Shown here piece by piece: positions 21,372 through 31,900 of a stretch of 64,000 bases of DNA. Made by a program: the position numbers and the translations under genes. Under the pieces are notes generated by a model. It was not told the origin of the DNA. It worked only from the letters and a program-made list of their open reading frames with translations, and searched no databases. The stretch comes from Marinimicrobium sp. C6131 (GTDB lineage: Bacteria > Pseudomonadota > Gammaproteobacteria > Pseudomonadales > Cellvibrionaceae): the NCBI RefSeq assembly GCF_026153455.1, contig NZ_CP110629.1:992001-1056000 (forward strand), written 5' to 3'. Numbering within the stretch: position 1 is the stretch's first letter; every line of letters starts with the position of its first letter.

Positions 21372-23323
21372 TGCCGAGTACCCCCATATTGAACCTGTCC
21401 GGGGTTACCAAGAGCTACCATAACGGCGAGCTCGAAACCCGGGTACTGCATGGCATTGACCTGACCGTTTACCCGGGAGAGTTTGTCGCGATCATGGGCG
21501 CGTCCGGCTCGGGGAAGTCGACCCTGATGAATATTATCGGGTGCCTGGATAAGCCCACAGACGGCCAATACTGCTTTAACGGGCGCGACGTCGCCCACCT
21601 GTCGGCGGATGAGTTGGCCCAGTTGCGTCGGGAATCCTTTGGTTTTGTTTTCCAGAGCTACAACCTCCTGCCCGGCGCCAGTGCGCTGGAAAATGTCGAG
21701 ATGCCGGCGATCTACTCCGCGCTCACGCCTGCCCAGCGGCGCGAGCGGGCCCGGGAGCTGTTGTCCACACTGGGACTGGCCGACCGGCTCGACCACAAGC
21801 CCAGCCAATTATCCGGTGGCCAACAGCAGCGGGTTTCAATTGCTCGAGCCCTGATGAACGGTGGCCAGATCATTCTTGCCGACGAGCCGACCGGCGCGCT
21901 GGACAGCCATAGCGGACGCGAGGTGATGGCTCTGTTGCAGTCCTTGTCCGAGCAGGGCCATACGATTGTATTGATCACTCATGATCCGGCCGTGGCGAAG
22001 CACGCCCACCGGCGCATCGATATCAGTGACGGTCGGATTGTCGCCGATCCGGGCGCGGCTGAACCGGTATCGGGCGCGGAGCCGCCGTCCGACCAACCCG
22101 CGGCCGATTGGCACCGCGACCCGCCGTTCCGCAATGAACTGACCGAAGGCACCAAAACCGCATTTCGCTCGTTGGGCAGTAACCTGTTTCGAACGGCGCT
22201 GACCCTGTTGGGGATTGTGATTGGTGTGGCCTCGGTCATCACCATGCTGGCCATCGGTGACGGTGCGCGCCAGGACGTGGTGGACCGGATCAGTTCCATG
22301 GGGAGTAATCTGTTGCTGGTCCGACCCGGCGGGCCGGACCAGCGCGGTGGGCGCTGGAGTGTGACCACTCTGGTTCCGGAGGACATGGACGCAATCAACC
22401 AGACCGTGCCCAATATCATCGCCGCGATTCCCGAACTGACCGGCGGTCAGACGCTGCGTTATGGCAACTCGGATCATCGCGCCGAGATCAACGCGACCTC
22501 GTACGCGTTTCCGGCGGCGCGCCAGTGGTCGGTGGCGCGCGGCAGTTTTTTTACCCTGGAGCAGCAGAACAACTATACGTCGGTGGCGGTATTGGGACAG
22601 ACCGTCGCGGACTCGCTGTTCGGCGAAAAATCCCCGCTGGGCGAGTACATCATGATTCACAACGTGCTCTTCCAGGTGATCGGGGTCATGGAAGAGCGGG
22701 GCGCTTCCCCCATGGGACAGGACCAGGACGACGTGGTGCTGGTGCCCTATACCACCGGAAGCCTGCGTCTGTTTGGCCAACAGCACCTGCGCAATATCAC
22801 CGTTGCCGTGGCGGATACCGACCGGATGAATGCCACCCAGGATGCGGTTCATCAACTCTTGCTGCAACGCCACGGCACCGAGGACTTCCAGATTCGCAAC
22901 ATGGCCTCGTTGATTGAAGCCATTTCCGAAACCCAGGATACCCTGACCTGGTTGCTTGGCTCCATTGCCGCCATTTCCCTGTTGGTTGGGGGGATCGGGG
23001 TGATGAATATCATGCTGGTCAGCGTCACCGAGCGCACCCGGGAAATCGGTATCCGCATGGCCACCGGCGCGCGAACACGACATATTCTGCAACAGTTTTT
23101 GATTGAGGCGCTGGTGGTGTCCGCCCTGGGCGGGTTGATCGGCGTCGTATTGGGACTGTCGGTGGCGGCGGTACTGAGCTACTTTGGCACACCCATTTAC
23201 TATTCCCCGTTGCCGGTGGTGCTGGCATTCAGTTGCGCGTTTGCCACCGGCCTGATTTTTGGTTATCTGCCCGCGCGCAAGGCGTCCCGGTTGAATCCGG
23301 TCAACGCCCTGGCCACGGAGTGA
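21371..23323 (+). CDS. macB: MacB-like ABC transporter, ATPase-permease fusion
   Basis: A 650-residue mechanotransmission-type ABC transporter. The N-terminal ATPase has Walker A GASGSGKST, the Q-loop at FVFQSYNLLPG, signature LSGGQQQRVSIARAL, and Walker B ILADEPTGALDS. A linker of about 40 residues leads to one transmembrane helix (about 280), a large periplasmic domain, and three more helices near the C terminus (LLGSIAAISLLVGGIGVMNI and following). This is the MacB/FtsX permease layout. ATP hydrolysis in the cytoplasm drives periplasmic adaptor movement rather than transport through the membrane domain. It overlaps macA by one base and is followed after 5 bases by the outer-membrane factor gene. 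Confidence 0.95.
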   Translation: MPSTPILNLSGVTKSYHNGELETRVLHGIDLTVYPGEFVAIMGASGSGKSTLMNIIGCLDKPTDGQYCFNGRDVAHLSADELAQLRRESFGFVFQSYNLLPGASALENVEMPAIYSALTPAQRRERARELLSTLGLADRLDHKPSQLSGGQQQRVSIARALMNGGQIILADEPTGALDSHSGREVMALLQSLSEQGHTIVLITHDPAVAKHAHRRIDISDGRIVADPGAAEPVSGAEPPSDQPAADWHRDPPFRNELTEGTKTAFRSLGSNLFRTALTLLGIVIGVASVITMLAIGDGARQDVVDRISSMGSNLLLVRPGGPDQRGGRWSVTTLVPEDMDAINQTVPNIIAAIPELTGGQTLRYGNSDHRAEINATSYAFPAARQWSVARGSFFTLEQQNNYTSVAVLGQTVADSLFGEKSPLGEYIMIHNVLFQVIGVMEERGASPMGQDQDDVVLVPYTTGSLRLFGQQHLRNITVAVADTDRMNATQDAVHQLLLQRHGTEDFQIRNMASLIEAISETQDTLTWLLGSIAAISLLVGGIGVMNIMLVSVTERTREIGIRMATGARTRHILQQFLIEALVVSALGGLIGVVLGLSVAAVLSYFGTPIYYSPLPVVLAFSCAFATGLIFGYLPARKASRLNPVNALATE

Positions 23324-23328
23324 ACGCG

Positions 23329-24714
23329 ATGAAATGCAACGTTTTTGCCGTATGCTGCAGCCTGAGTGTTCTGGTGGGGTGCGCGAATATCGATCCTGTG
23401 CCGCGCCCCGACATCGATGCCGGTCTGACCTGGAACAGTGCCCTGGCCGCATCCGGCGCGAGTGAGGACGGGAGTCCCTCAGCGAACTGGTGGCAGACGT
23501 TCAGCGCTGAACCTCTCGATACCCTGATGCGGCAGGCCTTACAGAACAGCCCGGACCTGATGGCCGCAGAGCAGCGCCTGCGCCAGGCGGATTGGCAAAT
23601 GCGCGCCACGGGCGCCTCGGTGTATCCCAGCGTCAACGTCGGGGCGGCGACCAGCAGGCGCAGTAACCAGGACATCGAAGGTGATAGCCGCTCTTCGGAG
23701 TCCACGTCCACCAATCTCGGGTTGAGTTATGAGCTGGACCTGTGGGGTCGGGTGGCCGCGGAACGGGCCTCCGCCCGCGCTGGTTTTCGGGCCAGTGAAC
23801 AGGATTACCGCGCCGCTTACCTGAGTCTGACCGGCGCCATTGCCAACACCTGGTTTGAATATCAGGCGCTGCAGGCTCGCATTCAGATCGCCCTGGATAA
23901 TATTGCGCTGAGCGAGCAGGTAATGAATGTTGTCCAGGTGCGCTATCGCAATGGCGTGGCCAGCGCGGCGGATGTGGCTCGCCAACGCACCAACCTGCTG
24001 TCCCAGAAGGCGCAGTTGCCGCCACTGGAGTATCAGATGGAGCAGACCCGCCGGGCGCTGGCGGTACTGGTGGGCGAGGTGCCCCAGACGCTGTCGGTTG
24101 AACCACAGGCACTCAGCGACATCCGTTTGCCGGAGCTGAAGGCTCAGCCGCCCGTGGAGGCCATTTTTGCGCGGCCGGATGTGGCTCGCGCCGAAGCGCA
24201 GCTACAGGCCGCCGATGCGGACGTGGCGGTGGCTCGCCGGGCGTTTCTGCCCTCCCTTAGTTTGAGTGCCGGTTTCAGCTTATCGACGGCGGAACTGTTT
24301 TCGTTGAGTGATGCGCGTGAATCCGACAACACCGGCCTGTCCCTCAGTCAATTGATTTTCGATGGTGGCCGAACCCGCGCGCGGAGCCGTCAGGCGGAGG
24401 CGAGACGTCAGGAACTATTGGCTCAGTACCGGCAGACGCTGCTGGTGGCGTTGCAGGAAACCGATGATGCCCTGGGGCGTGTCACCCTGGAAGCCGGACA
24501 GGAGATAAGCGATCAGGCGATTCTGGCGGAAGCGGAACGGGCTTTACGGCTTACGGAAGTGCGTTATCGGGAGGGCAGTGATGACCTGTTGACCCTGATC
24601 GACGCCCAGCGGAGCCTGTTTCAGGCCCGGGAGCGACTGGTCGAGCGTCGCCTTGATCGTTTATCAGCGGCGGTGACCCTTTACCAGTCGCTCGGCGGCT
24701 CAGGACAACAGTAA
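23329..24714 (+). CDS. Outer-membrane efflux lipoprotein (NodT/TolC family)
   Basis: A 461-residue outer-membrane factor that completes the exporter. The N terminus is a lipoprotein signal with lipobox LVGC (Cys18). Two homologous OEP halves follow, each with coiled-coil helices (LMRQALQNSPDLMAAEQRLR and AIFARPDVARAEAQLQAADA) and strands forming the trimeric barrel (YELDLWGRVAAER). The ATG at 23329 is used because it places the signal peptide at the N terminus. It lies 5 bases after macB. It is more like the lipid-anchored NodT/OprM branch than TolC itself. No separate regulator gene for this operon is visible in the window. Confidence 0.92.
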   Translation: MKCNVFAVCCSLSVLVGCANIDPVPRPDIDAGLTWNSALAASGASEDGSPSANWWQTFSAEPLDTLMRQALQNSPDLMAAEQRLRQADWQMRATGASVYPSVNVGAATSRRSNQDIEGDSRSSESTSTNLGLSYELDLWGRVAAERASARAGFRASEQDYRAAYLSLTGAIANTWFEYQALQARIQIALDNIALSEQVMNVVQVRYRNGVASAADVARQRTNLLSQKAQLPPLEYQMEQTRRALAVLVGEVPQTLSVEPQALSDIRLPELKAQPPVEAIFARPDVARAEAQLQAADADVAVARRAFLPSLSLSAGFSLSTAELFSLSDARESDNTGLSLSQLIFDGGRTRARSRQAEARRQELLAQYRQTLLVALQETDDALGRVTLEAGQEISDQAILAEAERALRLTEVRYREGSDDLLTLIDAQRSLFQARERLVERRLDRLSAAVTLYQSLGGSGQQ

Positions 24715-24729
24715 GCTCAACTATTCGAG

Positions 24730-27213
24730 CTATTTGATTATTGCATCATACTCGCCGTAGCGTCCTTTGATCGGTCCGCGACGAATGCTCAGGGCGATAG
24801 CTGTTACACCGCAAAACAGGCCCGCCAATAGAGCGGCGATGTCTGCCGAGTAGGCAAGCGGCGTCACTAGCAGAATCAGCCCAAGGGGAACAATCAGCCA
24901 CCGAAGCGGTCGGGCGGACTCCGCCAGGGCAATGCCCGCGACGGTGATCATCAGCGCCCCCACCAAATGGTCCCAATTGGCCAAAGCGCCGTCGTTGCCC
25001 AGTGTCACGCGGGTAAACATCAACCAGACGCCGATGACTATCACCAGCGCCAGACTCCAGGGGAGATTGACACCGGTGATCACCGAGTCTCTGAGAATAC
25101 TCAGCGGGTTGCGTTCGAAGTGTTCCCGCTCGGAATCAGTTCGCCCCTCATCCGTATCGCCGGTAAAAAAGACCTTCAGTACAGGGGCGCCCGCTTTATG
25201 GCGCCGAAGCAGGAACTCGCCGGTGGCAACAAATTCGTTAAAGGCGTAAGCGATCTGCAGGAGCATCAGGGCTGCCATAGCGAGGCAGAGCGTGCACCAG
25301 GTGCCAATCAGGATGGGCTGAATGATGATAAAGGTGATCGATACCACCCCGAGCGGGACAATCAACACACCGAATGAGGCTACCAGCCAGGGCATGGTGC
25401 GCCAGCGTCGGGTGCTGCCTGTCAAACCGATCAACACTTCAAGGGCGTATACAATCGCGCCCAAGCCCGCATCGGCTACGGGAAACGATTCCGAAATCTC
25501 TGAGGTGGTAATGGCCTCTGTCCCATTCTTACCGTCGGCCCCCAGGCCTGTAAAGAAGGGATCCCATACCCCATCAATGTACCCGAGCTGATAGGCTGCC
25601 ATATAACGGGAAATAAAAAAGCCGACCAGAGCGAGGGCAATGACCGGTAGCCGCTGGAGCCAGCTCGAAGGATTGTTATCCCAGCCCGGGGGATAGAGCG
25701 GGCCGGTAGTGGCGGCTACCGGAGAAACGCCGGGTGTCGGTCGCACCGCCGCTGAAAATCCGATCGCCAGCATCCCCACCAGAGTGCCATTCAGGTAAGC
25801 GGAAGCATTGTCTGTCCAGAAAGCCAGCGGGGCAAACAATACCCAGAGTCCAATGAGCGAGCAGACCCAGCGTGCCCAAGCCATTTTCCACGACAGAGAT
25901 GCAGCGGCGAAGCCGATCAGCAACACTCCGGATCCCCAGTCACTGTAGGCCAGACCCGTGTCGGCGTAGCCCAGCAGTACCGGCGAGGAGATAAGCCAGA
26001 ACCCCAGCGCTACGTTAATGAAATGTGCCCAGATCGTGTTCCCATGCGCTTGGCGGAACTCCCGTTGGTGTTGGACGAACAGCCGCTGCGGATTGTGTCC
26101 GTGCTCATCGGCTTCTTCGAGCCAGTCAGGAGGCGTAATGCCATTGGCTTTGTACCAGCCCAAAGGGTCTTTCTTCAGCTTTTCGACAATCTTGGGCAAA
26201 GTGTCAAACAGCGTGTGCTGGGGAGACCAGCCCAGTTGCTCCCGCGCCAGGCGCGTATCCAGCTCGTAGTGATCGTCGGCCAGATCAATCATGAAGGGAC
26301 GAATAAAGGGCTTTTCGCCTTTATCGAAATCATCCGGGATCACCGCCTCACCTTTCTCTTCAACAAAGGCGCCGGTTTTGGCGATGGGCTTGGGTACCGA
26401 TACCGTAGCCCAGTGCTCTTTTCCATGGATCAGTTCGCCCAGCCGGTTTTGCAATGCTTCATAGGTGTCGCAGCGTTCTTCGCCCACCAGAATGGCATTT
26501 TCCCTGGGCAATTCCTTACGCCGCTCCAGGGTCAGCCTGAAGGCTTCGATCATATCCTCTTTGTGAATGCAGGCCTGTCCAACGCCCGTGTTGCCCGCGT
26601 AGAGGTGACTTTTCAGATTGTGTTCATAGATACGGACAATTTGATGTGCCAACGTGGGGACACAGTGAGTTTCATCATAGAGACCGGCAAGCCGAAGTAG
26701 TGTATAGGGCATATCGCCGGCATATTCGCGAATGACCGCCTCGGTTTCCGCCTTCGATTGTGGATAAATCCACTGAGGTTGGATCGGTGTGTCCTCATTG
26801 ATGCGTTGGCCCGGCGAGAGTGGTTGGTGGACCAGCATGGTGCTGGAGTAAATAAATCGCTCCACGTCAAAGCCTCGGAGCCCTTCGAGCAGGTTGCGTG
26901 TGCCTTCGACGTTGACTTTTCGGTAGAGCGGTGAATGCTTTCCAGAGAAATCAAAATAAGCGGCCAGATGAATGACCGCAGCGATATGACGCCCGCACTC
27001 TTTTGCGACTGTTTCGAGAGTCAGTTGAACGGAATCGGAAGCGCTGAGATCAAATGTGTAGCTCGCATCCGCTTCATCGCTCTTGGCAATATCCAGCGCC
27101 ACAATGCGATAGTGATCGCGCAACGCCCGGGTGAGCGCGGTACCGATAGCGCCCGCACCGCCGGTGATTAATACGACGGGTTTCTCGCGATTGTTCGCCT
27201 GTCTGTTACTCAT
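24730..27213 (-). CDS. NAD-dependent epimerase - SPW repeat - VKOR-like membrane fusion protein
   Basis: An unusual 827-residue fusion. Residues 1-330 are a short-chain/extended epimerase with the NAD loop TGGAGAIG (17-24), FIYSSTM and YPQSK as the Tyr-Lys pair. Residues about 390-500 contain hydrophobic helices of SPW-repeat type (NVALGFWLISSPVLLGY). Residues about 520-700 look like a vitamin K epoxide reductase domain: VWDPFF, DAGLGAIVYALEVLIG, then GTWCTLCL with Cys640-x2-Cys643 as the redox pair. The loop cysteines of classical VKOR are not visible. About 720-820 is a second helical SPW-like block. The likely location is the inner membrane with the epimerase in the cytoplasm. A fusion of this shape is probably a conserved family, but its substrate and physiological role are not known to me. 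It converges on the macAB operon. Confidence 0.85.
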   Translation of the reverse strand: MSNRQANNREKPVVLITGGAGAIGTALTRALRDHYRIVALDIAKSDEADASYTFDLSASDSVQLTLETVAKECGRHIAAVIHLAAYFDFSGKHSPLYRKVNVEGTRNLLEGLRGFDVERFIYSSTMLVHQPLSPGQRINEDTPIQPQWIYPQSKAETEAVIREYAGDMPYTLLRLAGLYDETHCVPTLAHQIVRIYEHNLKSHLYAGNTGVGQACIHKEDMIEAFRLTLERRKELPRENAILVGEERCDTYEALQNRLGELIHGKEHWATVSVPKPIAKTGAFVEEKGEAVIPDDFDKGEKPFIRPFMIDLADDHYELDTRLAREQLGWSPQHTLFDTLPKIVEKLKKDPLGWYKANGITPPDWLEEADEHGHNPQRLFVQHQREFRQAHGNTIWAHFINVALGFWLISSPVLLGYADTGLAYSDWGSGVLLIGFAAASLSWKMAWARWVCSLIGLWVLFAPLAFWTDNASAYLNGTLVGMLAIGFSAAVRPTPGVSPVAATTGPLYPPGWDNNPSSWLQRLPVIALALVGFFISRYMAAYQLGYIDGVWDPFFTGLGADGKNGTEAITTSEISESFPVADAGLGAIVYALEVLIGLTGSTRRWRTMPWLVASFGVLIVPLGVVSITFIIIQPILIGTWCTLCLAMAALMLLQIAYAFNEFVATGEFLLRRHKAGAPVLKVFFTGDTDEGRTDSEREHFERNPLSILRDSVITGVNLPWSLALVIVIGVWLMFTRVTLGNDGALANWDHLVGALMITVAGIALAESARPLRWLIVPLGLILLVTPLAYSADIAALLAGLFCGVTAIALSIRRGPIKGRYGEYDAIIK

Positions 27214-27351
27214 AGATCAGCTCCCGTTCGCGGTTGATAGAAGGCGAAGAGTGCGTCACTGATGACGATCCATCATATTGACGGCAATTGAAATCTAGCA
27301 CTTCGATTGGGAGGGTGCAATTGAACCGGCTAGAGATTGAGAGTATCAACA

Positions 27352-27380
27352 AAAAAAGAGCGCCATATGGCGCTCTTTTT
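27352..27380 (-). terminator. Rho-independent terminator downstream of aroF
   Basis: GAGCGCCATATGGCGCTC is a perfect palindromic stem, flanked by an A-run on the left and T-run on the right. It is 25 bases past the aroF stop on the minus strand and can work in both directions. Confidence 0.93.
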
Positions 27381-27404
27381 CATTGCGGAGAAAGGAGAGA
27401 GCGA

Positions 27405-28478
27405 TTATCCGCGCTTCTTAAGGTGATCTTTAATTTTATCTCGCATATCTTTCAGAGCGCGTTCGGTAGTCTCCCAATCGATACAGGCATCGGTAATCGA
27501 CACCCCGTACTTCAGATCCTTCAGATTTTCCGGAATCGGCTGGTTGCCCGCGCCAATATGACTCTCCACCATCAGGCCGATGATCGAATCATTGCCTTCC
27601 ATAATCTGGTTGGCCACGTTCTCCATCACCAGCGGCTGAAGCTCATGGTTTTTGTTGGAGTTCGCGTGACTGCAGTCGACCATGATATTGGGCGGATTGA
27701 CCCCGGCCTTCTCCAGTTCCTGCTCGCACATGGCAACACTGACCGAATCGTAATTCGGCTTGCCGTTACCACCGCGCAGCACCACATGGCCGTAGGGGTT
27801 GCCACGGGTGTGGATAATCGATACCTGGCCCTCGGTGTTGATCCCCAGAAACCGGTGCGGCTTGGAGACTGACTTCAGGGCGTTGATCGCCACGGTCAGA
27901 CTGCCATCGGTCCCGTTCTTGAAGCCCACGGCGCCGGACAGGCCACTGGCCATTTCCCGGTGCGTCTGGGATTCGGTGGTGCGGGCACCAATGGCGGACC
28001 AGCTGATCAGATCCTGCAGGTACTGGGGTGAAATCGGATCCAGCGCCTCGGTAGCGGCGGGCAGGCCCAGCTCGGCAATATCCAGCAGCAGTTTGCGGCC
28101 CATATGCAGACCTTTCTCGATCCTGAATGAGTCGTTCAGGTCGGGGTCGTTGATCAGGCCTTTCCAGCCGGTCGTGGTCCGTGGCTTCTCGAAATAGACG
28201 CGCATCACCACATAGATGGTATCGCTGACCTCATCGGCCAGTGTCTTCAGACGCTGGGCATAATCCATCGCCGCGTCCACATCGTGGATGGAGCAGGGGC
28301 CAATTACCACAAAAATCCGCGGGTCCTTACGGTCGAGGATATTGCGAATGGTTTCCCGCCCCTGGGTGACAACCTCCCGGGCCTTGTCGGTCATCGGCAG
28401 CTCGCGCTTGAGGTCGGCCGGTGAGATCAACAGCTCCTGGGAGACAACGTTGAGATCGTCTATTTGCGTGTCGGTCAT
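27405..28478 (-). CDS. aroF: 3-deoxy-7-phosphoheptulonate synthase (class I, AroF-like)
   Basis: DAHP synthase joins phosphoenolpyruvate and erythrose-4-phosphate, the first step of aromatic amino acid synthesis. The 357 residues match the AroFGH class I family. Visible are IGPCSIHD with the metal-binding cysteine, MRVYFEKPRTTTGWKGL, SWSAIGARTTESQTHREMAS, GFKNGTDG, and VDCSHANSNK. It is closest in my memory to E. coli AroF (tyrosine-sensitive), for example in TEALDPISPQYLQDL. Which amino acid inhibits it is not settled by sequence alone. The gene is single with its own terminator; the region upstream is occupied by repeat pair 2. Confidence 0.95.
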   Translation of the reverse strand: MTDTQIDDLNVVSQELLISPADLKRELPMTDKAREVVTQGRETIRNILDRKDPRIFVVIGPCSIHDVDAAMDYAQRLKTLADEVSDTIYVVMRVYFEKPRTTTGWKGLINDPDLNDSFRIEKGLHMGRKLLLDIAELGLPAATEALDPISPQYLQDLISWSAIGARTTESQTHREMASGLSGAVGFKNGTDGSLTVAINALKSVSKPHRFLGINTEGQVSIIHTRGNPYGHVVLRGGNGKPNYDSVSVAMCEQELEKAGVNPPNIMVDCSHANSNKNHELQPLVMENVANQIMEGNDSIIGLMVESHIGAGNQPIPENLKDLKYGVSITDACIDWETTERALKDMRDKIKDHLKKRG

Positions 28479-28626
28479 TAGGGTTAGTCCATAGAGTGTT
28501 TCGAGAATACGGCACCATTCTACTGAAAATGGGGCACTTTTTGGGAGAAATTTGCCGATGGGGTTGATAGTTTTTGTTGTTTTGTAGCGCGGTATTTGAA
28601 TTGCGTCACTCCGAGGATGACGCTCC

Positions 28627-28725
28627 GGCTGGGCATACCCTTGAGAGACACGCCGTGAACCCGTCCATGGGGGCTCATCACCCGCCGTCCAGGCGGGTGA
28701 CGGTCTCTCAAGGGTATACCCAGCC
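28627..28725 (+). repeat. Long-hairpin repeat, copy 2A
   Basis: Arms 28627-28649 and 28703-28725 pair over 23 bases with one mismatch (C against A). The core is ACGCCGTGAA, CCGTCCATGG, GGGCTC, and the same inner CACCCGCC/GGCGGGTG hairpin as copy 1A. The arms are similar to, but not the same as, those of 1A. Confidence 0.9.
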
Positions 28726-28792
28726 TCCGCAGTGCCAGCGTAACGTTTCGGGAACTAGCGATCACACAACTATCGAGATGGCACTGAGGGGC

Positions 28793-28941
28793 GGGGAGGG
28801 GAAAGCCTTTCAAGACCGTAAGCGGAGGGACTCCGCGCGTCGAGCCCCCAGGGGCCGCTCTATGGCTCCTGCCATCGCGGCATTCGTGCATCCATGCACA
28901 TCATGGGTTTACGGCGTGTCTTGAAAGGCTTTCCCCTCCCC
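28793..28941 (-). repeat. Long-hairpin repeat, copy 2B, with expanded loop
   Basis: Arms 28793-28815 and 28919-28941 form a perfect 23-bp stem. The minus-strand core is intact, but about 50 extra bases (about 28853-28902) sit between the GAGCCCCCAGGGG box and the ATGGGTTTACGG box. They include a small GTGCAT/ATGCAC hairpin (28886-28899). GGACGTGATG follows at 28947-28956. Confidence 0.9.
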
Positions 28942-28969
28942 GCACCGGACGTGATGCACCTCCAAAGTG

Positions 28970-31900
28970 TTACGGGTTGACCTCCACCAACCGCTTTTCC
29001 GAGGCCAGCAGCGGAAAATACAGGGCGGTTTTGATGGGGCGGGTTTCGCCCAGGTCCTGCATTACCCTGGCATAGCGCGCTAACTGCGGCGTATAGGTCG
29101 CCACCTCCTGCGCCACAAACGCCTCCGGCGACTGATCCGTCTCCGGTTGGCTGCTCTTGTAATCCACAATCCAGCGCACACCGCCATCCACAAACGTCCG
29201 GTCAATCACCGACTCCCGGACCTCGGTGCCCACCACATGATGAATCGCCCGTTCACAGGCACTGTCCTCATGAGTCGGGTCCAGCAGCCAGCGGCCATCC
29301 GGGTCGGTCAGCGTCTGATGCAGACCCCAGCGAATCTTCTCCAGAGCCTCCGCAATGGTCTCCGGCTCCCAGCCGAACTGGCGCAACTGCAAGGTCCAGA
29401 ATGGTCGCTGCTGCTCCGCCCAGGCCTCCGACCAGGCGTCCAGTGGCTGCTCGGTCAGACGCTGCAACTGGTTGTGCAACACCGTGCCCGTATGGCGGGC
29501 CAGGCGGGCGGCCGGGGCTTCCACCTCGGGGATGTTTTCCTCATCGCCAAACTCCCGCCCCCGGTACGCCTGTAACACGGTCACCTCGGTGGGCGCCGGT
29601 GCCCGCCAGTCCGGGGCCAGGCGGAGGATGTGCTGGAGTCCTTCGTAGTCGCTATCACCACCGGAGGTGACCGCGGGCACCTGGGTGCCCGTCGGGGCGC
29701 TCAACATCTGCGGCTGAACGGGCTCCCAGATGGTGCGTAACAGAGAGCCCTGGCGGGGCGCGCGAGGCTTGCCGCTGCGCGCATCCAGCCCCACGCAGGC
29801 CACCAGGTGCAGCCGCTTTACCGCCCGGGTGCATCCCACGTACAGCAACCGGGTGGCCTCAAAACCGTCCCGCAGCTTGGCTTCGTTGCGCATAAACTGA
29901 TAGAGCGGGTCGGTGTCGGTGCCGGTGGGTGCCAGCGGCCCCAGCAGCAGTTGGCGTTCGCCGGCCTGGTTGATGCGCTGCTGCCAAAGCAGCAGCTCCT
30001 TGTCGTCGCTACTGCTCGCCCGGTCCAGGCCCGGAATGATGACGGTGTCGAACTCCAGCCCTTTGGACTTGTGCAGGGTCATCACCTGCAGTCGCGGGTT
30101 GGCATCGGCGCGGGGCGCGGCGAACAGGCTTTCCACGCCGCGCTCGAAGGTGTTCCAGTCCCGCAGGCCGCCACCGTGCTGGTGTTTTTCCAACAGGTTG
30201 AAGTAACTGGGAATATCCTGGGCGTCGCCGGGCTCGGCGAGCAGGGCGGGGCCGCCCAGGGCCAGCCAGATGCCTTCGATCCACTGGCGCAGGGGTTTGC
30301 GATGACGCTCCCGCCAGGCGGGTTCCAGGACGGCCATCAATCGGTCCAGACACTGCCGACCGGTATCGGTGATGCCCGGGACCTGATCCCGAAGCTGTAA
30401 TTGCCGCCAGATCACCGGCCAACCGTACCTGGGCCAGGGGTTCTGCACACCGAGATCGGTGGTGACCAGTGCGTGCAGGTCGTGCAGGTCCAGACCGCAC
30501 CAGGGGGCGCGCAGGATCGAGAGCCAGGCGATGCGATCATCCAGATTCAAGAGGGCCCGGGTCAGCGACATCAGGTCGACAATGGCCATACGACTGGCGA
30601 GTCGGTCAATTTCCGTGGCCTGCCAGTGCAGGCCGCGCCGGGCCAGGGCGGGCAGAATCCATTGCAGGTGTGGCCGGCTGCGTACCAGAATGGCCACCGA
30701 ATCCTCATCATCGGCGGCCAATGCCCGCTCGGCGAGTTCCGCCACCGACTCGGCCTCCTGCAACTGTGCCAGCGTCTTGTCCGGGCTGGCCTCGGGATGG
30801 CTGGTCTCGCTGTCGGCCTCCTCCGAGTCGTTCTGATGCAGACAGCCGTAAAACTGCACCGCCTCGCCCTCCAACGGCGCGTTGAAGGCAATTGACGGTG
30901 AGTAGCGCACGGCCCCGCGACCGATATCGTCCCGGGCGGGAAAGGCCCGGGAGAAAATGTCGTTGACCCAGCGCACGACGTTGGTCTGGGAGCGGAAGTT
31001 CACGGTCAGATCCAGCGCGGTCATGGGCACCTCGCCGATGCCATGCTCGCGGGCGTCCAGAAACAGGCCGACATTGGCGTCGCGAAACCCATAGCAGGAC
31101 TGCATACCGTCCCCCACGATAAACAGGGTGCGGCCGTCGTCGGGTTGCCAGCCCGCAGTCAGTTGTTCCAGCAGCCGCAATTGCGGGGCCGCCGTATCCT
31201 GAAATTCATCCACCAGAATATGCTGGATGCGGTAATCCAGTTTGAGGGCGATATCCGAGGGGTTTTCTTCATCCCCCAGAGCGAAACTGGCCGCCTGGGC
31301 AATGGCGCTGTAATCGGTGGCGCCCAGCTGTTTGAATACCAGGGTCAGTTCGGCGCTGAGCAGGGGGAGCAGCCGGGTCAGGCTGTCGAGCAGTTGCCAC
31401 TGACTTTCCGTGTACTCCGCCGGGGGCAATTGGCGCACGGCGTGCAGTTGCTCGGCCAGGTCCGGGGTGTCCTCCTGAATCTGTGCGACCCACTCCCCGT
31501 ACTGCTCTTTCAGTGCGGCGCCGGGTTTGCCCGCGGGAAAGCCCTCTTTTTTGGTCAGTCGTTTGCGCCACTCGCCCCTGGCGGTGAGCATCAGCTCGGC
31601 GAGCGCCTGCCAGTCGGCCACCGCCGCCGGGCCCGGATCGGGCAGGGCGGTGATACCTTTCAGTCGCAGAATCGGGCTTTCCGGGTTGTCCTGCTCGACG
31701 TTCGTGGCGGCCTGATCGGCCAGGTGGCACAGCTCGCTGGCGTGGTAGCCGATGCCGTCGGTCACCCGGCTCAGCTGTTCTTCAATCACATCCCGCAGCA
31801 CCGCCTCCAGGTAGGGGCGGGCGTGGGCCTGCTGGGCCTCGAGCATCACGCCCAGCCACTGGTCCCGCTTGGCCAGCAGACGCATCAGCAGCGTTTCGAT

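Noticed and set aside
21836..23452. 538-residue open frame antisense to macB and the OMP gene
   Set aside because: The macB frame has all ABC motifs; the antisense product is histidine- and glutamine-rich low-information sequence.
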